Virus record (IMG/VR): IMGVR_UViG_3300010885_011718
Location: 1 to 23,950 of that record
Direction: 5' to 3' (one strand)
DNA from: a virus
Length of the DNA: 23,950 nucleotides
The translations under genes and the position numbers were made by a program. The notes under the pieces were generated by a model that ran no database searches, had not been told where the DNA came from, and was given only the letters and a program-made list of their open reading frames with translations. Shown piece after piece: positions 13,328 to 21,208 of the stretch (its first letter is position 1; each line of letters starts with the position of its first letter).

Positions 13328-15547
13328 TTAACAGCCTAAACAGCTGTTGTTGTAGGGCTGATAGCCCTGCACGAGTGCCTGAAACTTCATTTGGCTCAAA
13401 GTTTCGAAGGAGCTTTCATTGGTGAAATCTTGAGTTGTGGCAACCTCAATATCACCATTGACAAAGATATTCTGATTTTTCCAGATCAAAAACTTGTGTC
13501 TTGTGGCAGAAGTCATGGCCTTGATAGCTGGCAAATCTAAATAATCAGTATGCAAATCTAATGATAAATCTGTTTTATTCTGCGGTCTGCGATGAATTCC
13601 ATTTGACTGCCGGTATAATGATTCTTCTAGTTGAATTTTCTCACCACCGCCATTGATGCCCATCCGGATACGTTGTGTCCAATTTGGATAGTATTCGAAT
13701 CCTTCAACAATTCCATCACCCCAGAATTCTATGATTTCTGAAAAACATTCAAAATTATCAATGCGAATCGGGTTAGATGTGGAATATATTTCTAACGCTG
13801 ATTCTGACTGGTTGTATAGCCCAAATTTATATTCACCAGTTGAAACCGATGGAATGTCAATTGATGCTTGTAGTTGTGTGGAAGTTATTATATTTTGAAT
13901 ATATGGAATTTCTAAAAAAATATTTACAATTTCTTGAGTTGCAATATTTCTTAATAATAAAAATGCGTGTGGATTTGTTATACATTCTAATGTATTAGAA
14001 GTATAACTTATATTTGCAAGTCCAGTAATATCATTATAAGAACTAATAACTAAAGTATTATTTGAATCTGATATAATATTTTCTAAATCTATTATCCATT
14101 GTGGATATTCATATGTGTTATAATATGTATCTAAAGGAGTGGTATTAGCATAAATTAATTCGTCTGTAAGTTGATTTGGGCCATTAAAAATAAAAATACC
14201 ATATTCATAATAAACTTCATAAGGTGGTGTAATATTTACATAATTTCTAACTCCATTAAAATATCCTTCTAAATTTAAATTAAAACCATCAAAAAGAATT
14301 GGTCTACTACAAATATTACAATTAATTGTTATTTTATTTTGAGTTCCAATTTCCTGAATGAAATTTTCTTGGCAATCAAACAACCCAATTTTTGATTCTA
14401 TTATTCCAGTTGTGTTGCTGATTGATGGAATTACATTGAACTGCAAGTGGTCAGCTGTCTTGGCTGGCATCGGATAGTATTCAACTGGAATGTCGCAGGC
14501 ATCGGTAAAGCAAATCTGCTCGAAATCATACCATAAATTTTCAGGATCAATGGAGTATCCTTTTCCAACCGTTGGTGGGTATGGCAATTGTGTTGTCGGT
14601 GAAGTAATTTCCATCACTTCCAATAGACCTATTGTGTTGCTTGTCCATCGGTTAAAAAATCTTTGCCATTTCCATTCAGCATCAAACCTTCCAATTATAG
14701 CCAATGATTCTTTATTGTCATTATTGAAAAATGTATATTGAACCCTAGGATAACCAGTCAAATCAAAACCTCCTAAAACTGCCCATCCATCTGGATAGAT
14801 TAAGTTCAATATATAGACTTCAATTTCTGCTGCTGTCTTTGTGCTGTCAAGGCCAAATTCTATGATTCTATTAATCAATAGAAGCATATACCTTTCATCG
14901 GCAGACATTGCAGAAATTTCCAAACTCCAATAAGGTGATACTGGTGCAGTAATTAGCGGATAGCGTTCACCGAATCCAGTTGTTTCATTGAATTTGCAAT
15001 CCTGAAATCTAGCCACACTTGATGTCGCAATTCCGGTGGTTGAATCATACTTATATTCAGGTGGAAAAAATGCAGCACCGTTTGCGTGAGTAATTTCCAA
15101 GGCCCTATATGCTGCTATTTCTGTTGGAAATAATGGCAGCGAATAATCGTAAGGATAGCTGACATCTGTATTTGGCGTTACGGTTGTGACAGTTATAATT
15201 CCATCTACTGTTGTAAAATCAATTACGAATTTTTGACCAGAATGAAGTGAAATTAATTGCTTATCGGTTATGTAATACTGCCAAGACTGTGTACCTGAAC
15301 CAACTGGAACCATTGGAATTGGATTGGATGGCACGAGGATAAAGTTGAAATGATAAGGTGCTGCATTCCTTTCTTCAATAATATTTCGAATCAATCTTAA
15401 TCCAAAATTTAATGATGCACCGACCGAAAATCCATTTGAAATATCAACAATAAAATCATATAGTGCATCCACAGTTGGCGTGAATGCTGGCTCAAATGCA
15501 GTATTCCAATTGGAATTTTCGAATCTGTAAAATGGATTTGTGGCCAT
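13328..15547 (-). CDS. Large tail-associated structural protein
   Basis: This 739-residue, beta-rich protein follows the fibre genes and probably forms part of the tail tip or an adhesion appendage. No named family is recognised. The N-terminal 300 residues are compact and aromatic-rich. Residues about 402-542 are encoded by a markedly AT-rich stretch (13921-14340, about 22 percent GC by hand count) and are full of Asn, Ile and Tyr. The C-terminal 180 residues return to normal composition and include WGDGIVEGFEYYP and a final CLGC. The start is coupled to the stop of the 66-aa gene (1-nt overlap at 15547). The composition break suggests that the middle module was exchanged by recombination. 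Confidence 0.55.
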   Translation of the reverse strand: MATNPFYRFENSNWNTAFEPAFTPTVDALYDFIVDISNGFSVGASLNFGLRLIRNIIEERNAAPYHFNFILVPSNPIPMVPVGSGTQSWQYYITDKQLISLHSGQKFVIDFTTVDGIITVTTVTPNTDVSYPYDYSLPLFPTEIAAYRALEITHANGAAFFPPEYKYDSTTGIATSSVARFQDCKFNETTGFGERYPLITAPVSPYWSLEISAMSADERYMLLLINRIIEFGLDSTKTAAEIEVYILNLIYPDGWAVLGGFDLTGYPRVQYTFFNNDNKESLAIIGRFDAEWKWQRFFNRWTSNTIGLLEVMEITSPTTQLPYPPTVGKGYSIDPENLWYDFEQICFTDACDIPVEYYPMPAKTADHLQFNVIPSISNTTGIIESKIGLFDCQENFIQEIGTQNKITINCNICSRPILFDGFNLNLEGYFNGVRNYVNITPPYEVYYEYGIFIFNGPNQLTDELIYANTTPLDTYYNTYEYPQWIIDLENIISDSNNTLVISSYNDITGLANISYTSNTLECITNPHAFLLLRNIATQEIVNIFLEIPYIQNIITSTQLQASIDIPSVSTGEYKFGLYNQSESALEIYSTSNPIRIDNFECFSEIIEFWGDGIVEGFEYYPNWTQRIRMGINGGGEKIQLEESLYRQSNGIHRRPQNKTDLSLDLHTDYLDLPAIKAMTSATRHKFLIWKNQNIFVNGDIEVATTQDFTNESSFETLSQMKFQALVQGYQPYNNSCLGC

Positions 15548-15747
15548 TATATTTCTGATGTTTTTGGAAAATAGTCAATCAAAGGTAATTCTTTCACCCA
15601 ATCAATTGAGCATTGATCGACTTCTTCTTGTGAAATTATCCAATTATCAGAAGCATCTTGAATTGGATTGAAAATGACTTCTAGTATATACTCAACACCT
15701 ACCAGAGAGGCAGCTTGTTCAGCATTTAATAAATAGACTTGTATCAT
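15547..15747 (-). CDS. Small acidic protein downstream of the fibre genes
   Basis: This 66-residue protein lies between the lectin-like fibre protein and the 739-aa protein and overlaps both (ATGA at 15744-15747; 1 nt at 15547). It is acidic, with YILEVIFNPIQDASDNWIIS in the centre and a C-terminal PLIDYFPKTSEI. There is no membrane segment and no known motif. A small gene directly after fibre genes may encode a fibre assembly chaperone or a cap subunit; this is a guess from position. It is coding because both junctions are overlapped in the style of the operon. Confidence 0.6.
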   Translation of the reverse strand: MIQVYLLNAEQAASLVGVEYILEVIFNPIQDASDNWIISQEEVDQCSIDWVKELPLIDYFPKTSEI

Positions 15748-16559
15748 ACGTTGCGACCTAATGCGGTTTGATATGCTTGAACAATTGTGTATAGATTAGA
15801 AACATCAGTATCTGTAAGTCCACTTCCGATTGAAGCAAAAGCACATTCTTTAGCAGAAAAAGCAGTTTGACCCATCGCATAATTAAGACAATTCAAGGTA
15901 ATTGTATTAGTTGGAAGAATGCCAGTTCCATTAGCAGATGCAGCAGTTCCAGCAATTGCATTTCTAAATATTTTTAAAGTTGAAGCCGTTGCACTTGTTC
16001 TTGTAGTTGTGAATAAACCTTGTGTTGATGTTCCAGATAAAGTTGTAATTGCTCCAGCTGGACTTTGAGAAGCCCATCCTCCAGATGATGTATTAGTAAC
16101 TGATCTAGCAATTGACATTACAATAATATTTTCAGATCCAGTACCAGTTGCAGATCCTATTACACTATCTCCAACCTGCTGATTTTGCAATCTTGAATAA
16201 TAAGATATGTGTCCACTTGTAAGAGATAATATAGAAGATGGTGCAAGAAATGTATTAGCGTATCCAGTTGTACTTCCTTGCATTCCAGTTGCCGAATGTG
16301 TCCATCCTCCTGCAAATGCTAATCTAAATGCTGCATTAGTATCTAATGGATTCTTTAGATTAAATTTATGGCTTGCAGCAGTTCCTCCAATTACTGGATA
16401 CACAGCATTCATTTTTGTCCATAATGAATTTGATTTTAATGATAAAACCAAATTATTTATGGCATTGGCCTGCGTATCTGTTTTAAGATTTGCAGCCAAA
16501 ATAAAGGCATAAGCATCCGAATCATAAGGTGCTTTGATTATGAATGGATTTATTATCAT
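15744..16559 (-). CDS. Lectin-like fibre or receptor-binding protein
   Basis: This 271-residue protein, coupled by ATGA to the fibre gene (16556-16559), is probably a receptor-binding part of the tail. The sequence is Ala/Ser/Thr/Gly-rich with alternating beta segments, as expected for a concanavalin-like sandwich. Characteristic parts are the opening DAYAFILAANLKTDTQANAI (helical), the middle HKFNLKNPLD then FAGGWTHSATG, a strand set with SILSLTSGHISYYSR, and the closing ASIGSGLTDTDVSNLYTIVQ followed by a C-terminal helix. The pattern 'helix, sandwich, helix ending in ALGR' is one I associate with fibre-linked proteins in Bacteroidetes phages. The domain call is inference; a fold prediction would settle it. 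No sign of a diversity-generating cassette is seen nearby. Confidence 0.62.
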   Translation of the reverse strand: MIINPFIIKAPYDSDAYAFILAANLKTDTQANAINNLVLSLKSNSLWTKMNAVYPVIGGTAASHKFNLKNPLDTNAAFRLAFAGGWTHSATGMQGSTTGYANTFLAPSSILSLTSGHISYYSRLQNQQVGDSVIGSATGTGSENIIVMSIARSVTNTSSGGWASQSPAGAITTLSGTSTQGLFTTTRTSATASTLKIFRNAIAGTAASANGTGILPTNTITLNCLNYAMGQTAFSAKECAFASIGSGLTDTDVSNLYTIVQAYQTALGRNV

Positions 16560-18823
16560 GCTCTAGTTCCGATAATAGTTACTTTAAGACCTGATCCGCT
16601 GAATGTGCTTCCAACTGTTAGAATGTCGATCGAGATTTCAGAATCATCTGCAAGTGCAGAATCTGTAATTACTGGTGTTCCAGAACCAACAGAAGTTTTA
16701 GTCGTTGCAGCAATACTGATTTTGGTGGTTGTCATTATTGAAGTGCCATTTTCCTTTACATCCACACTTATTGCCGATCCAGTTGGTGCAGTATTGACTG
16801 ATGCTCGTACAGATGTAACTGTCATTGCGTAAGGCATCCTGAAAGTCATCTTGCTAGTTCCAGTTGTCAATGAAGTAGTTTCATCACTTACAGCCGTTTG
16901 AATCTCACAAGGTGAACCGACTAAATTTGTTGGTGCTTTTCCACTAAATTGTGTCTGTATTGCTGAACTTACTCCGCTGACATATCCAAGTTCTAGTGCG
17001 GTAGTAGTAGCTGCTGCGACCTTACCGCTGGCATCGCTGACTAATGCTTTTGATAAAGCTAAATTGCTGCTTGTAATAGTTGTTGCGCCACCAGTTATTG
17101 CATCTTGCTTGTTGTTAAATGTAGTCCAATTTGCTGAACTTAATGCACCACGAACCGATGCGGATGCAGTTGGTAAATTAAAAGTGTGAGTTGTTCCAGT
17201 TGATGCAATATTGAAATCAGAACCACTACCATTAGTAGCGAATGTCTGAACTGGGTTAGTAATTGCTGAAATTCCATTCAATGCAGTCAATCCACTTCCG
17301 GCCATTATTCCAGACTGTTGTGTTACTGTCAAAATTGTAGATGGAATAATTGGATGCGCAAATGGCGAAGTTTGAGCAGCTTCATATAATATTCTAACGT
17401 GAGTATCTGGTGTACTCCACATCAATTGATAGTAATCCGTTCCTATTACATCTAATACATAATTCCAAGTCGCAATCAATGGAGATGCAGCAGCACTTCC
17501 AGTTAATACAATCTTGCCACCAGTTCCTGCTACATCAGCCCCATTTTTTCTTAACCAAATATCTACAACATCAGTTCCGCTATTTGTTCTGTCAAATTGT
17601 GCTGAAAATTGAATATTATAAACACCACTATATGCAAATGTAATTCTTGTTAAATTACTTCCATCACTAACTATCGTAACACCATTATTCAAATCCGTTA
17701 GGCCAAACTTCATTGCATAAGGTGTATTAATAGCAGCAGCAGTTTGTATGGTTTGATCTTGAAATGCACCATAGTAACCCAAAGGTGTAGGTGTTGCTGT
17801 ATTGGTTAGCGTTCCGCCAGATAGCGTTAATCCACTACCTACTGCTATTTCTTCCATAACTCCAGCACTTGCCGAAGACCTTCCAACTAATTTGTTGGTA
17901 TTTATAGAAGTTGTAATTGTTCCGCTACTTGTGATTGTTCCGCCTGATAATAACCCAGCAGTAGCAATCGAAGTAACAGTACCGCTTCCAACTGTTGGCT
18001 TATTCTTAATATAGTCAAGTGCAGCGTTATTTGTTTGAGTCCAATCTGACTGAATCTGCGCTGCTGGTATAGTTGGAAATGTAGCAAGTGAGCCATCACC
18101 ACGTAAGTATTGACTAGTTGAACCAGTAGGATCATCGAATTTACCATCTAATGCAGTCTGAAGTCCAGTTATGTCAACAATAGCTGCATCAGCACCAGCC
18201 GTTACAAGCCCTTTTACATCATAGGAAATTTTAGTTTTAGTTGCGCCAGTTATTGCAGCATTTTCATCAATTTTTGCATCCAAAGCACCCTGCAAGTCTG
18301 TTTGATCAGATAGCGTTCCAGTGATTGAACCCCAAGTGCCACCACCACCGCCACCACCAACCAAGGCAGCACCGCTTTTACGTTGATAGGCCACGCATCT
18401 CCAGTTACCACCGCCTTCAGAAATCATAAATGCCGTATCGCCAATAGCCGTTGTAATGTTCGCAGATGTTGGTAGAATCAACGAAACGGAATTATATTGT
18501 AATGTCAATGCAGCTTCAAAAAGTAAGACAAACCTTGCACCAGCCTGCACAGTTCCGAATCCTGCGATGGTTATACTTCCAGTAATATGAACAAAGTTGC
18601 CATCAGCCGTAGATAAATCCACAGTATTAGCGGATGCCTTAGAACTGGATCTATTTTCCAGCATTACCGCTTGCAATTCGCTAGCATCCTTAGAAGTCAA
18701 GAATGAATCAATCGTATCAGTATTGTAAGTACGATGCAATACCGGAGTGATATCACCATTGGTATTATCTGCAAATGTTGCTGCACTTTCTGCTGCTAAT
18801 TGTGCTTTGGTTTTTATGGCCAT
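16556..18823 (-). CDS. Tail fibre protein
   Basis: This 755-residue trimeric-type tail fibre has several modules. Residues 1-150 form an N-terminal attachment domain. A seven-Gly hinge (156-162) follows. Then come fibre repeats containing LQGALDAKIDENAA (177-190) and LQTALDGKFDD (221-231), and GTVTSIATAGLLSGG-type shaft sequence to about 345. Residues 350-505 (GAFQDQTIQTAA to about TVTQQS) look like a compact beta jelly-roll with SGVYNIQFSAQFDR, similar to C1q-like domains in phage fibres. Further shaft repeats include FNNKQDAITGG. The C-terminal beta domain (about 645-755) ends in IIGTRA. Low charge, high Thr/Ser/Gly and few Cys are typical. It is followed by the lectin-like gene, so together they likely form the adhesion device that recognises the host surface. 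Confidence 0.85.
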   Translation of the reverse strand: MAIKTKAQLAAESAATFADNTNGDITPVLHRTYNTDTIDSFLTSKDASELQAVMLENRSSSKASANTVDLSTADGNFVHITGSITIAGFGTVQAGARFVLLFEAALTLQYNSVSLILPTSANITTAIGDTAFMISEGGGNWRCVAYQRKSGAALVGGGGGGGTWGSITGTLSDQTDLQGALDAKIDENAAITGATKTKISYDVKGLVTAGADAAIVDITGLQTALDGKFDDPTGSTSQYLRGDGSLATFPTIPAAQIQSDWTQTNNAALDYIKNKPTVGSGTVTSIATAGLLSGGTITSSGTITTSINTNKLVGRSSASAGVMEEIAVGSGLTLSGGTLTNTATPTPLGYYGAFQDQTIQTAAAINTPYAMKFGLTDLNNGVTIVSDGSNLTRITFAYSGVYNIQFSAQFDRTNSGTDVVDIWLRKNGADVAGTGGKIVLTGSAAASPLIATWNYVLDVIGTDYYQLMWSTPDTHVRILYEAAQTSPFAHPIIPSTILTVTQQSGIMAGSGLTALNGISAITNPVQTFATNGSGSDFNIASTGTTHTFNLPTASASVRGALSSANWTTFNNKQDAITGGATTITSSNLALSKALVSDASGKVAAATTTALELGYVSGVSSAIQTQFSGKAPTNLVGSPCEIQTAVSDETTSLTTGTSKMTFRMPYAMTVTSVRASVNTAPTGSAISVDVKENGTSIMTTTKISIAATTKTSVGSGTPVITDSALADDSEISIDILTVGSTFSGSGLKVTIIGTRA

Positions 18824-18829
18824 AATTTT

Positions 18830-21208
18830 TTATTCAAATCCATCTGAATAACCATCGGAATATGGTCGGCCAGTTGGTAAGGTTTTGTTTGACAAAATTA
18901 ACGTAAATTTAGTTGTGCCACCGGAAGGATCTTCTGGTTTGTTGGCAGATTCTTGAATGAATCCAAGACCGGTTAAACTACCAGAAGTAAATTGAACAAT
19001 TCCATTACCAGGATCACCCATTCCTATGAAGTTGCACAATGTCTGCGGATATTCAAATTCTACTGCGATGGGCTTGAATATATATTCCTGATATGCCGGT
19101 TGAATTATGTCAACGGAAATATCAATATTTTCTGCCAATACTTCGCCTTGTATTTCCTCCAAACAACTTGATGCAATCTCACTTGAATATGTTGTGTAAT
19201 ATTCCCCGACTTGGAAGAACAGCTTTGCATCGGCAGTATCAAGACCAAATGTGTGCATTCCCAACAGCTTCCACCATCTTATGGCATTCCGCATTGGTGT
19301 TAATGGTATATTATAAATCCTTCCTATTGGCGCATTGCTAACAGCGATAAAGTTGCTACCATAGCTTACTGTTCCAGCTGTAAAAGTCTTTGGACCAGTT
19401 TCATTTGGCAACTGATAGCCAGAACCAGCAATTTCAGCAATTGAAACAGAACCAGAATTCAAAGCAATGATAAAAGTTTCATAGTCATTTGGTCGGTCAG
19501 AAGAACCGGAATCATCACGCAAGAACTGCAATCGTCTGCTGAATTCAATAGCATATCCGGATGCAATGATATCCGATTTCAAATCTAACTTGGCAGTTGA
19601 CCCATTCGTTGTGGCTTTGTTTTTTATAAAGTAATTGCGTTCTGTATGGATTTCAAAGATTCCAGAAACAGCGATGTTTTTCCACTTGTCAGAATAGCCA
19701 ACAGTAACGTTGTTCATCAACTTATCGGTCATTGCATACTGCCTGATATCACCAACATTTTCGAAGGAAGCCATCAGATTTGCTTGATAGAAATAATCTA
19801 CTGGCTCAATGCGGATCTTCCATGATAAGTCAATTTGCTGCTCGTACTGCCAGCCAAGGCAAAATATTTTACTAAGGTTTTCAAATGTCTTTTTAAAACT
19901 GGTTTTTAGAGAATATAATGCTTCTACTGGGGTTGTTGTTCCACATCCATTTACTAAAGTATCAATTGTTGCAGCGTTACGGATATATAAACCAGTGGTC
20001 AGCATATTGGCCCATTCGCAGCCAGTTGATTGCTGGAAATAATCTGATACGATTGCATTCTGCTGACCAGTTATAATGTATGTCAGTCTATCAAGATAAT
20101 CCTTTACAAGTAATCCTTTGGCTAGCGAGGCATCTGCTGAACTATTTAACTCAGTCATTGTTAGGCAAGCATTATCAATATTGACCAGCATAGCTAGTCC
20201 AGTTACCAATAAACCAACATCAACATATCTTCTAAAAGTATCGCCTCCTTTATTTGACCACTCTACATATGCTAAAATTCTACCTCCTTTAGGAACAGTA
20301 AAATCACCAGAATATGATACATTTAAATTTGAATAAACAGTTTGAGGGCCACCATCATTATAAGATGCTGAAGTGCTTGTATAAATGGTTCTATAATCTG
20401 TTATATTATTATCTTTATCTCTTACAACAATTGCAACATCAATACTTGCAGTATCTCCCTGAGGATCATAAGGATATATATATTCAATTGCAGACCACCT
20501 AAAACCAATAATAACAGAAAAATTTAAATTAATTTTTCTTGTAAAAGAACTATTATTGACAAAAAAACAATTAGTATCTGTATAATTTAATCCAGTTGGA
20601 TCAAGTGTGTTTCCAAATGTTCCCTTAAAATCTGAATTACCCCAATAAATAGGCATTGTTATAGCGAATAAATCTCTATCCCAACTATCTAACCAAAAAA
20701 TACCTTCATTTGAAACAGCAGCTAATTGAGCACCTTCACCAGCCAAAAATAATTCTTGACAATGTAGCCGAGTTTCATGCAACGTAATCGCAGGAATTGT
20801 ATTCTGATCGAGGTCTTTCAGTGTCAGTAAATCAACTTCGACATCCATTCGAGCCTTAAATTTCTCTCGAAAATTGTCTTCAAGTATTCCAACAGTTACT
20901 TCCCAGCTATCTGTGTCGCATACATTCTTTTCGGAATATATTGATAAATCAACATAGCCAAGATATGACCATGCCGTGCCATTGACATTGACATCTGATG
21001 TGATTAATAGTGTGATGTTGGCATTGATAAAGTGTGCATCATACTGCGCCTTTATCAACCTCGCACCAACACCATCGAATGTAAGTTCTGTGCTGAATGG
21101 TTGATCCATTCCATGCGAATCCATCCGCTTTGCTGTGAACTCCACAGCATCCCATCCAATAGGTTCTTCAACTTCCGTTCCATTTAGGAAAAAACTCCAT
21201 CCTGCCAT
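18830..21208 (-). CDS. Tail tip / baseplate-like structural protein
   Basis: This 792-residue protein is encoded directly after the tape measure gene (1-nt overlap, TGATG at 21208), where distal-tail and hub proteins are found. The N-terminus MAGWSFFLNGTEVEEPIGWD is followed by beta-rich segments resembling the distal tail fold (about 1-150). Residues about 150-325 are encoded by a somewhat more AT-rich stretch and look like an inserted beta domain. From 380 on there are mixed alpha/beta segments with LSKIFCLGWQYEQQIDLSWKI and WKNIAVSGIFEIHTERNYF, similar to hub or tail-associated lysozyme scaffolds; no catalytic lysozyme motif is seen. It probably closes the tail tube and holds the fibre. 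The exact family is not identified. Confidence 0.65.
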   Translation of the reverse strand: MAGWSFFLNGTEVEEPIGWDAVEFTAKRMDSHGMDQPFSTELTFDGVGARLIKAQYDAHFINANITLLITSDVNVNGTAWSYLGYVDLSIYSEKNVCDTDSWEVTVGILEDNFREKFKARMDVEVDLLTLKDLDQNTIPAITLHETRLHCQELFLAGEGAQLAAVSNEGIFWLDSWDRDLFAITMPIYWGNSDFKGTFGNTLDPTGLNYTDTNCFFVNNSSFTRKINLNFSVIIGFRWSAIEYIYPYDPQGDTASIDVAIVVRDKDNNITDYRTIYTSTSASYNDGGPQTVYSNLNVSYSGDFTVPKGGRILAYVEWSNKGGDTFRRYVDVGLLVTGLAMLVNIDNACLTMTELNSSADASLAKGLLVKDYLDRLTYIITGQQNAIVSDYFQQSTGCEWANMLTTGLYIRNAATIDTLVNGCGTTTPVEALYSLKTSFKKTFENLSKIFCLGWQYEQQIDLSWKIRIEPVDYFYQANLMASFENVGDIRQYAMTDKLMNNVTVGYSDKWKNIAVSGIFEIHTERNYFIKNKATTNGSTAKLDLKSDIIASGYAIEFSRRLQFLRDDSGSSDRPNDYETFIIALNSGSVSIAEIAGSGYQLPNETGPKTFTAGTVSYGSNFIAVSNAPIGRIYNIPLTPMRNAIRWWKLLGMHTFGLDTADAKLFFQVGEYYTTYSSEIASSCLEEIQGEVLAENIDISVDIIQPAYQEYIFKPIAVEFEYPQTLCNFIGMGDPGNGIVQFTSGSLTGLGFIQESANKPEDPSGGTTKFTLILSNKTLPTGRPYSDGYSDGFE

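Noticed and set aside
13330-13348. AACAGC/GCTGTT hairpin at the stop of the 739-aa gene
   Set aside because: There is no U-tract after it in the direction of transcription and the next gene starts within 15 nt, so it is not a convincing terminator.
15547-18823. Possible diversity-generating retroelement target in the fibre or lectin-like gene
   Set aside because: I saw no reverse transcriptase gene and no near-repeat template/variable pair in the window.
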